DNA of 39,943 nucleotides from Acidobacteriota bacterium (GCA_016208485.1 JACQXY010000002.1:1-39943), one strand, 5' to 3'; shown: positions 8,181 to 15,964, counted from the stretch's first letter. Notes: a model not told the origin generated them from the letters alone. Numbers and translations: made by a program.

Positions 8181-9231
8181 GACTCGGGAATCCTATCGGC
8201 CGCGCGCCACCGAGACCCTCGAGGCCGCTTCGGACATCGCACCCGGGCACCACGCAGGTCGGATCGCGAGTCTCGAGCGCCGTGCGCAGCGTGGCGGGGA
8301 TGCCGCGCCCGAGATGGGCGACCGTGCGAACGTCCGTCCCCCGGGACGCGAGGGCCTTGACGACCCCGCCGGCGGCGAGCCGGCGAGCGGAGGCGACCGG
8401 CACCGGCCCGATGCCCGGGATGGTGCAGGCCTCCCCCGGCGCGGTACGGCCGCGCTCGAGGGCGTCATGGTCGACGTGCACGTGCACGACGGCCGTGGGC
8501 CCCGGCGTCCCATCGGCGAGACCGACCAACGCGTCGGCGGAGTAGGCCTCGGCCGCCTCGCGCTGACCCGACCGCCGCGCTTCTTGCATCAGCCGCGCCG
8601 CGCGGGCCGTGACGGCTGCGATCAGTCGTGCGCCATCGTCGGGAGCGAGGCGCGCATCGAGCCGCAGCGCCCCGTCCCGGTCGCTCCAGTGGCGCAGGTA
8701 CCGCCCGCGCCGGACGCGCTCGACGGCATCCTCGTCGCCCACCGCCGCCGCCCGGACTTCACGGCAGCGATCTCGAAGAGTGGCGACGCTTTCCCGGGCG
8801 GCGGTGGCGAGGAGCCGTTGCTCCGCGCGCGGGTCGGCCTCGGCGGCCTGGGTGATCTCCGCGGCCTGGATCTCGGAGAGCCTGCCCGAAACGAAGGCCT
8901 CCCGGGTGGCGGGGAACTCGGAGAGCCGGTTCACGGTCTGGACGGAGGTGATCGCGGCGGAGAGCGTCTTCTTCGTTCGTGCGGCAAGCCACTGGGCCGG
9001 CGTGCGGAATCCCGCGGCGCGCCAGGTGCGCGCCTCGAGCGCGCGAGCGGCGGCGAGCGCGCGCCCCGCTTGACAGAGGCGCTCTCCCTCGGAGAGGAGG
9101 TCCACGAGGCGCGCGGCCTCGGCCGGAGGCATGCGCGCCGGGTCCAGCGCCGAGACCGCTTCCCGCAGCGCCACGACCAGCCGCCCGATCCGATCCGTCA
9201 TAGGAGGCATTGAAGCACGAGGGTGCGACAT
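7387..9231 (-). pseudogene. DUF222/13E12-family protein with HNH core cut off
   Basis: The first ~338 codons (about 8218-9231) match the actinobacterial DUF222 family: helical N-terminal region (SEGERLCQAGRALAAARALE, FRTPAQWLA), the DUF222 core (RLDARLAPDDGARLIAAV), and the lead-in to an HNH nuclease (TALETRDPTCVVPGCDVRS). Normally DHxxP and the HH...N...H residues follow. Here homology stops after GLE. The frame stays open to 7387, but those ~275 codons are the shadow of the transglutaminase-like gene. The metal-binding histidines are absent, so nuclease function is very unlikely. Starts at 9231, 9210 and 9201 (MTDRIG) are all possible; none has a clear ribosome site. Related genes are often multicopy in actinobacteria. 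Confidence 0.72.
8190..8195 (-). promoter_or_regulatory. -10 box of the transglutaminase-like gene
   Basis: TAGGAT (minus strand, 8195-8190), 9 nt before the ATG at 8180, inside the truncated DUF222 gene. Spacing is slightly longer than the 6-7 nt seen at other leaderless starts here. No -35 box. Confidence 0.4.
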
Positions 9232-9236
9232 TCTCC

Positions 9237-9263
9237 CGGGCCCGGCCCTGCGCCCGGGGCCCG
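9237..9263. repeat. GC-rich inverted repeat in the divergent DUF222/HU gap
   Basis: CGGGCCC (9237-9243) and GGGCCCG (9257-9263) flank a 13-nt GC-rich loop, with further CCCGGG copies at 9235 and 9267. It lies upstream of the HU promoter. Role unknown. Confidence 0.4.
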
Positions 9264-9311
9264 AGTCCCGGGAACCCAGGGATTTCGCGCTGTTTTCGGG
9301 TCCTGAGGTCT

Positions 9312-9340
9312 TTGACTCCCGTGACCGGCTGGTCTATGGT
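9312..9340 (+). promoter_or_regulatory. Sigma-70-type promoter of the HU gene
   Basis: TTGACT (9312-9317), a 17-bp spacer, then TATGGT (9335-9340). This is the best -35/-10 match in the window, fitting an abundant nucleoid protein. The leader is about 25 nt and contains a GGGGGG ribosome site. Confidence 0.75.
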
Positions 9341-9372
9341 TCGGCCCGGAATCGAGGACAGGGGGGTGGTTG

Positions 9373-9846
9373 GTGAACAGGTCTGAGTTCCTGAACAAAG
9401 TTGCCGATCGGGCCAAGGCCCACCGGCGCGACGTCGAGCACGTGTGGGAGCACGCCGTCGCAGTCATCGCGGACGAGGTGAAGAAGGGCGGCAAGAAGGG
9501 GCTCAGCCTGCCCGGCTTCGGGAAGTTCAAGCAGCGGATCACCGCAGCGCGCAAGGCCGGTCTGCGGAAGGACCCGTTCTCCGGTGAGATGCGCCAGTTC
9601 CCGGCGCGCCCGGAGAAGCGCGTTCCCCGCTTCGTTCCTGCGAAGCCGTTCAAGGATTTCGTGAGCGGTGCGGTCCGGGCGCTGCCGAGCCGCGCGACGC
9701 GGCCCATGGCGCTCGGCGCGCCGGCCGCGAAGGCCCCGGCGAAGAAGGCGGTTGCGAAGAAGGCGGTCAAGAAGGCGGCCCCCAAGAAGGCGGTCAAGAA
9801 GGCGGCCCCCAAGAAGGCCGTGAAGAAGGGCGCGAAGAAGCGCTAG
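9373..9846 (+). CDS. hup: HU-family nucleoid protein with lysine-rich, histone H1-like tail
   Basis: 157-aa DNA-bending nucleoid protein. Residues 1-90 are an HU fold (NRSEFLNKVADRAKA, SLPGFGKFKQRITAARKG-type beta arm region, KRVPRFVPAKPFKDFV). Residues ~110-157 are an Ala/Lys/Pro tail built on KKAVKKAAP repeats, as in actinobacterial HupS/HupB (two-domain HU). GTG 9373 is chosen over TTG 9370 because the GGGGGG site at 9361-9366 then has a 6-nt spacing and HU proteins start MN. The 27-bp DNA repeats in the tail make it prone to length change. Confidence 0.93.
   Translation: MNRSEFLNKVADRAKAHRRDVEHVWEHAVAVIADEVKKGGKKGLSLPGFGKFKQRITAARKAGLRKDPFSGEMRQFPARPEKRVPRFVPAKPFKDFVSGAVRALPSRATRPMALGAPAAKAPAKKAVAKKAVKKAAPKKAVKKAAPKKAVKKGAKKR
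9763..9828 (+). repeat. 27-bp tandem repeats encoding the HU tail
   Basis: Two identical 27-bp units (9763-9789, 9790-9816) and a diverged partial third, encoding AVKKAAPKK. In frame. Confidence 0.8.
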
Positions 9847-9858
9847 GGCATGGGAAGT

Positions 9859-9893
9859 CGATTGAGGGTGGGCGTGGGGCCCGCCCTCAATCG
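9859..9893. terminator. Hairpin between convergent HU and hydrolase genes
   Basis: Arms 9859-9873 and 9879-9893 form a 15-bp stem with one G-T wobble and a 5-nt loop (GTGGG). No T tract on either side. Position between two converging stop codons supports a bidirectional, I-shaped terminator. Confidence 0.6.
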
Positions 9894-9904
9894 CGTCTCG
9901 AGGG

Positions 9905-10696
9905 CTACAGGCGGGCGAGGAAGCCGGCGATCGCCCGGCTGACCTCGGCCGGCTTCTCGCAGGGCGTCGTGTGGCCGGCGCCCTCGATCTCGACCAGCTC
10001 GCCATTGGGGAGCTTCGTGACATAGTCTCGCGCGATCTCGATCGGAATCGGCGTGTCGTCGGTGCCGTGGATGAGGAGGGCCGGCGCGGTGATCTCGCCG
10101 AGGCGCTCGGAGATGTCCCCGCGATCGAAGACCGTGCGCGCGGAACCCTCGACGGCGTGTCCATCGAGGCTGGCGAGGTGCCGGACCCAGCGCTTCCCCT
10201 CGGGGGTCTCGCCGAAGCCGCCGGAGAACATGATCAGCGCGAGCAGGTTCGCGAGGTCCTCGCTCGGCCCCTGGTCCTTCGCGGCGGCGAGCATGGCGTC
10301 GTACTGCGCCACCGCGTCGGGATGCTCGGGGTAGGGCTGAGTGTCGATGAGCAGGAGGGCGCGCACGCTCCCCGGATGCGCGAGGGCGACGCGCATCGCC
10401 TTCATCCCCCCCATGGAGTGTCCGCCCCAGACGGCCCGGCCGCCGGCCCCGATCGCCGCGGCGAGCTTCACGAGCGCCTCGGCTTCGTGCTCCGCGGTGA
10501 AGCCCACCGGTCGCGCCGGCGACTCGCCGTGGCCGGGAGCGTCGACGCATATCACGCGGTAGCGCTCGCGGAGCGCCGCCACTTGATGGGCGAACATGGT
10601 CCGGTCCATAAGGAGCCCGTGCAGGAGGAAGATGGGCTCGCCCGACCCGACGGAGTCGTAGGCGAACTCCCAACCGTCCACCGAGATCTTGGCCAT
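9905..10696 (-). CDS. Alpha/beta-fold hydrolase
   Basis: 263-aa cytoplasmic hydrolase. The nucleophile elbow is GHSMGG (S94), the acid is D213 or D214 in IHGTDD, and the base is H242 in GAGHTTP; the oxyanion-hole HG is in FLLHGLLMD. PGHGESP follows the usual second strand. Substrate unknown; nearest style is the 3-oxoadipate enol-lactonase / bromoperoxidase group. A GGGGAG site precedes ATG 10696. It is the last gene of a minus-strand group with cofC and the cold-shock-like gene, 30 nt after the latter. Confidence 0.9.
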   Translation of the reverse strand: MAKISVDGWEFAYDSVGSGEPIFLLHGLLMDRTMFAHQVAALRERYRVICVDAPGHGESPARPVGFTAEHEAEALVKLAAAIGAGGRAVWGGHSMGGMKAMRVALAHPGSVRALLLIDTQPYPEHPDAVAQYDAMLAAAKDQGPSEDLANLLALIMFSGGFGETPEGKRWVRHLASLDGHAVEGSARTVFDRGDISERLGEITAPALLIHGTDDTPIPIEIARDYVTKLPNGELVEIEGAGHTTPCEKPAEVSRAIAGFLARL

Positions 10697-10726
10697 CGTC
10701 TCCCCTTTCTCGGGACCGGCCGCGCC

Positions 10727-10922
10727 CTACAGAGTGATGATGGTGAGACCGGTCACGGCCTCCGCCCGCCAGGACGAACCGCACGCGCTGGCCGAGCCGG
10801 AACTCGAGGACGGCCGATCCGGCCCAGCTCCGGCGGTCGAACGGAAGCTCACCTCTCGCGTCGTCGAGGATGATCCCGCTTCCGGTCTCGCGATCGAATG
10901 TCTTGATGGTTCCCTGCGGCAC
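10727..10922 (-). pseudogene. Cold-shock-like (CSD) small protein, frameshifted
   Basis: Starting at GTG 10922 (site GGAGGTGA, 5-nt spacing, overlapping the cofC stop) the frame reads MPQGTIKTFDRETGSGIILD and later RLGQRVRFVLAGG, the pattern of short actinobacterial CSD-like proteins. It then loses the family ending in this frame and runs into the hydrolase gene. Skipping one base in the G-rich run near 10768 gives EAVTGLTIITL and a TAG at 10727-10729, which looks like the normal C-terminus. The interval of 196 nt minus one equals 65 codons (64 aa plus stop). So one extra G is present: mutation, sequencing error, or less likely programmed +1 shifting. Confidence 0.7.
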
Positions 10923-10927
10923 CGGCG

Positions 10928-11647
10928 TCACCTCCGGAGCCGAGGATACCCGGCCGGCGCCGGCTCGGTCATCTCGGCCGGAGACCGGGACCGCCGGTCA
11001 CCCGGGATCTGCGCGGCCGGCGCCTGCCTGAAGCCGAGGCGCTCGAGCGCCGCGCGCGTCTCCGGCGCGCCGCCGGTGAGCGACAACAGCCTCTCCAGGT
11101 CCTCGGGGCGGTCGACATCGAGGCCGAGCCCGGGCAGATCGACGGTGCGGAACTCAAGACGCCTCGCGCGCGCGAGGGCCTCGTGCACCGGCCGGCTCGC
11201 GCCGCCGAACGCCGCGGGGATCGCCCGGGGTGGCGAGCGCCACAGGGCGTTCGTGCCTTGGCCGTCGAGGCTCGGCGCAACGGCGACGCCCGGCCCGCCG
11301 GCGACCGCGCGCACCTCCTCCGCGGTGACGAGCGGCACGTCGGCGGCGAGCACCAGGACGCCACTTGCTCCCGCGGCGATGGCGTCGGTCGTGGCGGCTT
11401 CCAAGGAGGCGTTCAGCCCGGCTCCGGGGGCGGGGTCGTCGCGCGGCTCGGCTCCGGCGCGCGAGGCGATCTCGGCGGCCTCCTCGTCGCTGTTGAGGAC
11501 CCACACCCTGCCGGCCCCGGAGGCTCCCGGGAGGACGTCGGCGAGCATCGCGAGCGCGAGGATCCGGCGGCCCTCGGGGGAGAGCGCCGGCGCGAGACGC
11601 GCCTTCGCCTGGGCCAGCGGCTTCATGGGAACGATGCAGAGTCTCAT
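10928..11647 (-). CDS. cofC: Phospholactate / phosphoenolpyruvate guanylyltransferase, coenzyme F420 biosynthesis
   Basis: CofC/FbiD activates 2-phospholactate (in actinobacteria, by established work, phosphoenolpyruvate) with GTP to make the donor for F420 assembly. 239 aa. Motifs: VPMKPLAQAKARLAPALS at the N-terminus (nucleotide binding), GLNASLEAA, LAADVPLV, DGQGTNALWRSPP and FGGASRPVHEALARA. ATG 11647 is chosen because the family starts MRxxxVPxKP; the longer frame runs into tandem repeats. The stop codon lies inside the ribosome site of the next gene. No other F420 genes are in the window. Confidence 0.92.
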   Translation of the reverse strand: MRLCIVPMKPLAQAKARLAPALSPEGRRILALAMLADVLPGASGAGRVWVLNSDEEAAEIASRAGAEPRDDPAPGAGLNASLEAATTDAIAAGASGVLVLAADVPLVTAEEVRAVAGGPGVAVAPSLDGQGTNALWRSPPRAIPAAFGGASRPVHEALARARRLEFRTVDLPGLGLDVDRPEDLERLLSLTGGAPETRAALERLGFRQAPAAQIPGDRRSRSPAEMTEPAPAGYPRLRR

Positions 11648-11676
11648 ACGGCCTGAGGGCCTGCGGGCCCACCCGA

Positions 11677-11683
11677 TAGAATA
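11677..11683. promoter_or_regulatory. Overlapping bidirectional -10 boxes, cofC and plsC
   Basis: TAGAAT on the plus strand (11677-11682) overlaps TATTCT on the minus strand (11683-11678), a symmetric arrangement that could drive both genes. For cofC the leader would be about 25 nt; for plsC about 130 nt, including the 14-bp repeats. Confidence 0.45.
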
Positions 11684-11694
11684 TGCTCCACGCG

Positions 11695-11764
11695 CCGTTC
11701 GGGAAACACCGTTCGGGAAACACCGTTCGGGCGACACCGTTCGGGCGACACCGTTCGGGCGAGA
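11695..11764. repeat. Five 14-bp tandem repeats upstream of plsC
   Basis: Units 11695-11708, 11709-11722, 11723-11736, 11737-11750 and 11751-11764. Two are CCGTTCGGGAAACA, two are CCGTTCGGGCGACA, and the last is CCGTTCGGGCGAGA. The first 9 bases are invariant. Located between the divergent cofC and plsC genes. Confidence 0.9.
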
Positions 11765-11819
11765 CGGGGGCTTCGGCGGCGGCGGCGCGGCCGCCGAGGG
11801 GCGGAAAGGAGCCGTGGGG

Positions 11820-12509
11820 GTGGAGCCGGTCTACACCGTGACCCGCACCGTGCTGCTCGTCTTCCTGCTCGTCTTCTTCCGCTGGCGCTTCAGAGGGCTG
11901 GAGAAGATCCCGCGCCGCGGCCCGGCGATCATCGCCGCGAACCACATCTCCTACTTCGACCCGCTCTGCCACGCGCGCATGATCGACCGCGCCGGACGGA
12001 GGGTGCGGTTCTTCGCCAAGTCCGAGCTGTGGCGCAACCCGTTCCTGCGGTTCGTGCTCAGCAGGGCGCACCAGATCCCCGTCCAGCGGGGGACCGGGGA
12101 GACCGGTCCGGTGGACAAGGCCCTGGATGCGCTCGCGCGCGGCGAGGTCGTGATCATCTACCCCGAGGCCACCATCTCGACGAACCCCGATCTCACGCCG
12201 ATGCGCGGCAAGACCGGTCTCGCGCGCGTCGCCATCGCGAGCGGCGCTCCGGTCATCCCGATCGCCGTCTGGGGATCGCATTGGGTGAAGCCGAAGGGGC
12301 GGAAGGCGGTTCACCGGTTGCGCCGCCAGATCTTCCTCGAGGCAGGCGACCCGCTCTCCTTCGGCCACCTACGCGGCAAGGAGGAGGATCCTGTGGCGCT
12401 GCGCGAGGCCACCGATCGGGTCGTCGCCGAGCTGGATCGCCTCGTGCGCGGTCTGCACAAGATCTACCCGGAAGGGGCCGCCGTGCCGGACCTGCGGAAG
12501 GAGGCCTGA
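11820..12509 (+). CDS. plsC: 1-acyl-sn-glycerol-3-phosphate acyltransferase (PlsC family)
   Basis: Transfers an acyl chain to lysophosphatidic acid, making phosphatidic acid for membrane lipids. 229 aa. The N-terminal hydrophobic segment TRTVLLVFLLVFFRW is a likely membrane anchor. The NHxxxxD catalytic motif is NHISYFD, followed by FFAKSELWRNP, YPEATIS (the PEGTRS block) and PVIPIAVWGS. GTG 11820 is preferred because AAGGAG (11806-11811) gives an 8-nt spacing; GTG 11814 is too close. The stop overlaps gpsA as TGATG. The next gene makes glycerol-3-phosphate, so the pair serves phospholipid synthesis. Confidence 0.93.
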   Translation: MEPVYTVTRTVLLVFLLVFFRWRFRGLEKIPRRGPAIIAANHISYFDPLCHARMIDRAGRRVRFFAKSELWRNPFLRFVLSRAHQIPVQRGTGETGPVDKALDALARGEVVIIYPEATISTNPDLTPMRGKTGLARVAIASGAPVIPIAVWGSHWVKPKGRKAVHRLRRQIFLEAGDPLSFGHLRGKEEDPVALREATDRVVAELDRLVRGLHKIYPEGAAVPDLRKEA

Positions 12510-13564
12510 TGGGCAAGCGGGGTCACATGGCGGTCGTCGGGGCGGGGTCCTGGGGAACGGCCTTCGCGAGCGTGCTCGCGAGCAATCACCTGCCGACCGT
12601 GGTATGGGCGCGGCGGCCGGAGCTTGCGCGCGCGATCAACGCCAAGCACGAGAACCCCGAGTACCTCCCCGGCATCCCCTTGCCCACGACCCTTCGGGGG
12701 ACCGCCGACATCGAGGAGGCGGTGACACCTGCCTCCGTCGTCGTGGTTGGGCTGCCGTCGCACTGTCTGCGGGAGAAGATGGGCGAGATCGCCGCGCTCA
12801 TCCCGGAGGACGCCACGGTCGTGAGCTTGACGAAGGGGGTCGAGCCCTCCTCGCTCCTCCGCATGTCGGAGGTGATCGCCGAGGCCGGGAAGATCGCGCG
12901 CGAGCGGATCGCGGTCGTTTCCGGGCCGAATCTCGCCAAGGAGGTCGCGCGGGGCCTTCCCGGCGCCGCCGTGGTCGCCTGCCCGGACGAGGGGCGCGCG
13001 GAACGGCTGCAGCGCCTGTTCCACCGCCGCACGTTCCGGGTCTACACGAACACCGACGTGTGCGGGGTCGAGATCGGCGGCGCGGCGAAGAACGTGGTGG
13101 CGATCGCGGCCGGGATCGCCCGTGGGCTCGAGTTCGGCGACAACTCGATGGCGGCGCTCATCACCCGCGGGTTGGTCGAGATCACGCGGCTCGGGGTCGC
13201 CCTCGGCGCCGACCCGCTGACCTTCGCCGGCCTCGCCGGGATCGGCGACCTGGTGGCGACCTGCACGAGCCCGCAGAGCCGCAACCGCCACGTAGGCGAG
13301 GAGCTGGGCAAGGGGCGCACTCTGGACGACGTGCTCGGCGGGATGAAGGAGGTCGCCGAGGGAGTCAAGTCCTGCAGGGCGATCGTGGACCTCGCCGCGC
13401 GCCACGGGGTCGACATGCCGATCGCCTCGCGGGTGGCGCGAATTCTCTACGAGGGGGCCGACGTCGGGGCGATGGTCGAGGACCTGATCACGCGCGACCC
13501 CGAGCCCGAATTCCTCGGGATCCGAGGGGCCGCCGCCCGTCCCCCGGCGTCCCGGGGCCGATGA
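12509..13564 (+). CDS. gpsA: NAD(P)-dependent glycerol-3-phosphate dehydrogenase
   Basis: Reduces dihydroxyacetone phosphate to sn-glycerol-3-phosphate. 351 aa. Rossmann nucleotide motif VVGAGSWGTAF near the N-terminus, SGPNLAKEVARG, the catalytic-lysine region GGAAKNVVAIAAG, FGDNSMAALITRGL, and GIGDLVATCTSPQSRNRHVG. ATG 12509 overlaps the plsC stop and has a GGAAGGAGG site. The gene ends in ATGA, overlapping the remnant ORF that follows. Confidence 0.97.
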   Translation: MGKRGHMAVVGAGSWGTAFASVLASNHLPTVVWARRPELARAINAKHENPEYLPGIPLPTTLRGTADIEEAVTPASVVVVGLPSHCLREKMGEIAALIPEDATVVSLTKGVEPSSLLRMSEVIAEAGKIARERIAVVSGPNLAKEVARGLPGAAVVACPDEGRAERLQRLFHRRTFRVYTNTDVCGVEIGGAAKNVVAIAAGIARGLEFGDNSMAALITRGLVEITRLGVALGADPLTFAGLAGIGDLVATCTSPQSRNRHVGEELGKGRTLDDVLGGMKEVAEGVKSCRAIVDLAARHGVDMPIASRVARILYEGADVGAMVEDLITRDPEPEFLGIRGAAARPPASRGR

Positions 13565-13668
13565 GCGACCGGCTCGGCTTCACGACCCGGGCGGTGCACG
13601 GCACGCGCGGACGCGTTGCCGAGGAGCCGGCGGCCCCTCCCATCTTCGAGGCGGAGGCGCGTGCGTGA
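13561..13668 (+). pseudogene. N-terminal remnant of a Cys/Met-metabolism PLP enzyme (35 codons)
   Basis: ATG 13561 overlaps the gpsA stop (ATGA) and the TGA at 13666-13668 overlaps the ddl start (GTGA). The peptide reads LGFTTRAVHGTRGRVAEEP then AAPPIFEA, resembling the first ~30 residues of cystathionine gamma-synthase/lyase-type enzymes (GFxTRAVHxG...PPI). Homology then stops; the ~350 residues with the PLP lysine are missing. The overlaps mean it may still be translated and could couple gpsA to ddl. Identification from so short a piece is tentative. Confidence 0.55.
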
Positions 13669-14750
13669 GCCGGCGGGTGCGAGTCGCGATCCTCTACGGG
13701 GGGCGCTCCGCGGAGCACGAGATCTCGGTCCTGTCGGCGCGCTGCGTCATGGAGGCGATCGACCGCGATCGGTTCGAGGTCGTGCCGATCGCGATCACCA
13801 AGGCGGGGCGGTGGCTGCTCCCCGAGCGTGGACCCGGCCAGCTCCCGCGCGGAGCCGGGGCGCTGCCCGGCGTCGAGGAGGCGGGGCGCGCGCTCGCGCT
13901 CGTCCGGGACCCCTCCGGCCCGGCGCTGGTCCCGCTGGACCGACCGGGTGAGGCGCTCGGGCAGGTGGACGTGGTCTTCCCGCTCCTGCACGGCCCATGC
14001 GGCGAGGACGGCACCGTCCAGGGCCTGCTCGAGCTGGCGGGAACCCCGTACGTGGGCGCCGGCGTGTCGGCGAGCGCGCTCGGCATGGACAAGGAGCTTC
14101 AAAAGCTGGTGTTCTCCGCGCGCGGGATCCCCGTCGCGCGCTTCTCGGTCGTCCACGAGCGCGACTGGAGGGGAGGGGACCGCGCCGCCATCGTGGACGC
14201 CGCGGTTGCCGCGCTCGGGCTGCCGTGTTTCTCGAAGCCGGCGAATCTCGGGTCGAGCGTCGGGATCTCCAAGTGCCGGTCGCCGGCCGAGCTGTCCGCC
14301 GGGATCGAGGAGGCTCTCGGCCACGACCGCAAGGCGATCATCGAGGAGGCGATCGAGGGCCGTGAGCTCGAGTGCGGGGTGCTCGGGAACGACCGGCCGG
14401 AGGCGTCGGGAGTCGGGGAGATCGTGGCGGCCCGTGAGTTCTACGACTATGAGGCGAAGTACCTCGTCGAAGGTTCGAAGACTATGATCCCGGCGCCGGT
14501 GCCGCCGGAGGTCGAGGCGGAAGTTCGGCGCCTCGCCCTGGAGGCGTTCCGCGCGATCGGATGCGCCGGGCTCGCGCGGATCGACTTCTTCTGGGTCGAG
14601 GGATCGAGGCTCGTGCTGAACGAGATCAACACGATGCCGGGTTTCACGCCGATCTCCATGTACCCGAAGCTCTGGGAGGCGGCGGGGATCGGGTACTCGG
14701 ATCTGATCGGCCGGCTGATCGACCTCGGGCTCGAGCGCGGGCGCAGGTAG
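13665..14750 (+). CDS. ddl: D-alanine--D-alanine ligase
   Basis: ATP-grasp enzyme joining two D-alanines for peptidoglycan precursors. 361 aa, normal. Motifs: VAILYGGRSAEHEIS at the N-terminus, HGPCGEDGTVQGLLE, the ATP-binding KPANLGSSVGISK, and the Mg-binding NEINTMPGFTPISMYPKLW near the end. GTG 13665 overlaps the preceding mini-ORF. Followed after 4 nt by ilvA. Confidence 0.97.
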   Translation: MSRRVRVAILYGGRSAEHEISVLSARCVMEAIDRDRFEVVPIAITKAGRWLLPERGPGQLPRGAGALPGVEEAGRALALVRDPSGPALVPLDRPGEALGQVDVVFPLLHGPCGEDGTVQGLLELAGTPYVGAGVSASALGMDKELQKLVFSARGIPVARFSVVHERDWRGGDRAAIVDAAVAALGLPCFSKPANLGSSVGISKCRSPAELSAGIEEALGHDRKAIIEEAIEGRELECGVLGNDRPEASGVGEIVAAREFYDYEAKYLVEGSKTMIPAPVPPEVEAEVRRLALEAFRAIGCAGLARIDFFWVEGSRLVLNEINTMPGFTPISMYPKLWEAAGIGYSDLIGRLIDLGLERGRR

Positions 14751-14754
14751 GCGA

Positions 14755-15960
14755 GTGGCCGGGCTCGTCGGGATCGCCGAGATCGAGGAGGCGCGCGCGC
14801 GCCTCGCTCCGGTCCTCCTTCCGACTCCGGTCGAGGGATCGGACTCGCTGTCGCGCCTGGCCGGGCGGCCGGTCCTCCTGAAGCCCGAGCACCGCCAGCG
14901 GACGGGCTCCTTCAAGATCCGCGGCGCCTACAACCTGATCTCGCGTCTGGAGGCGGGGCGCGAGGTCGTGGCGGCGTCCGCCGGGAACCACGCGCAGGGA
15001 GTCGCGCGCGCGGCCGCTCTCACCGGGCTGAGGGCAACCATCTTCATGCCGGTGGGCGCGGCGCTTCCCAAGGTCGCGGCGACGCGGGCCGACGGCGCCG
15101 AGGTGCGGCTCGAGGGCACGGTGCTCGACGAGTCGATCGCGGTCGCCCGCCGGTACGCCGGGGAGGTCGGCGCGGCGTTCGTCCACCCCTTCGACGATCC
15201 GCTCATCATCGCGGGGCAGGGGACCGTCGGCCTCGAGATCTCCGAGGAGGTCGAGGGCGACGTGACCGTCCTCGTCCCGGTGGGCGGTGGAGGTCTGATC
15301 TCAGGCGTCGCCGCGGCGCTCGCCCACGCGCGCCCCTCGGCGCGGGTGATCGGGGTCCAGGCCGAGGGGGCGGCTTCGATGCGCGTCTCGCTCGACGCGG
15401 GGCGCCTCGTCACGCTCGATCGCGTGAGCACCATCGCCGACGGCATCGCGGTCAAGGCGCCCTCCGATCTGACCACCGCTCACGTTCGGGCGCACGTGGC
15501 CGGCGTCGTGACCGTGAGCGACGACGAGATCAGTCATGCTCTGATCCTGCTGCTCGAGCGCGCGAAGGCGGTGGTCGAGCCGGCCGGCGCGGCCGCGCTC
15601 GCGGCGATCCTCGCCGGCAAGGTGCCGGGCAACGGCCCCGCGCTCGCGGTGCTGTCCGGGGGGAACGTGGATCCGCTGCTGCTAATCCGGCTGATCGAGC
15701 ACGGACTCACCGCGGCAGGCCGCTACCTCCTCATGCGGATCGTGATCGACGATCACCCCGGGGGACTCGCATCCCTGACGGCGGCCGTGGCGGAGATGGG
15801 GTTGAACGTGCTCGAGGTGGAGCACCACCGAGTTGGGCTCGCGCTCGGCCTGGACAAGGTCGAGGTTCTTCTGACGGCCGAAACGCGCGATCCCGAGCAC
15901 CGAGACGAAACGGTGCGGGCGCTCCGGGGCGCCGGATTCGCGGCGGAACCGGTCGGCTGA
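14755..15960 (+). CDS. ilvA: Threonine ammonia-lyase with one ACT domain
   Basis: PLP enzyme deaminating threonine to 2-oxobutyrate, the entry to isoleucine synthesis. 401 aa, the short form with one C-terminal ACT domain. PLP lysine K54 in GSFKIRGAYN, substrate loop SAGNHAQG, phosphate loop GGGGLISG, and SGGNVDP. The ACT domain is about residues 325-400 (LMRIVIDDHPGGLASLTAAV). Biosynthetic versus catabolic (tdcB-like) role cannot be decided from sequence. GTG 14755 lacks a strong ribosome site and probably relies on coupling to ddl, 4 nt upstream. Confidence 0.93.
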   Translation: MAGLVGIAEIEEARARLAPVLLPTPVEGSDSLSRLAGRPVLLKPEHRQRTGSFKIRGAYNLISRLEAGREVVAASAGNHAQGVARAAALTGLRATIFMPVGAALPKVAATRADGAEVRLEGTVLDESIAVARRYAGEVGAAFVHPFDDPLIIAGQGTVGLEISEEVEGDVTVLVPVGGGGLISGVAAALAHARPSARVIGVQAEGAASMRVSLDAGRLVTLDRVSTIADGIAVKAPSDLTTAHVRAHVAGVVTVSDDEISHALILLLERAKAVVEPAGAAALAAILAGKVPGNGPALAVLSGGNVDPLLLIRLIEHGLTAAGRYLLMRIVIDDHPGGLASLTAAVAEMGLNVLEVEHHRVGLALGLDKVEVLLTAETRDPEHRDETVRALRGAGFAAEPVG

Positions 15961-15964
15961 GGGT

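Noticed and set aside
7229..9300. Integrative element with an att site at tRNA-Glu
   Set aside because: I saw no copy of the tRNA 3' end on the far side of the DUF222/transglutaminase pair and no integrase gene.
11695..11764. CRISPR array
   Set aside because: Units are 14 bp and directly adjacent, with no spacers and no cas genes.
10689..11819. Upstream extension of plsC over cofC
   Set aside because: The extension is antisense to cofC and crosses the tandem repeats; plsC homology and a ribosome site begin at 11820.
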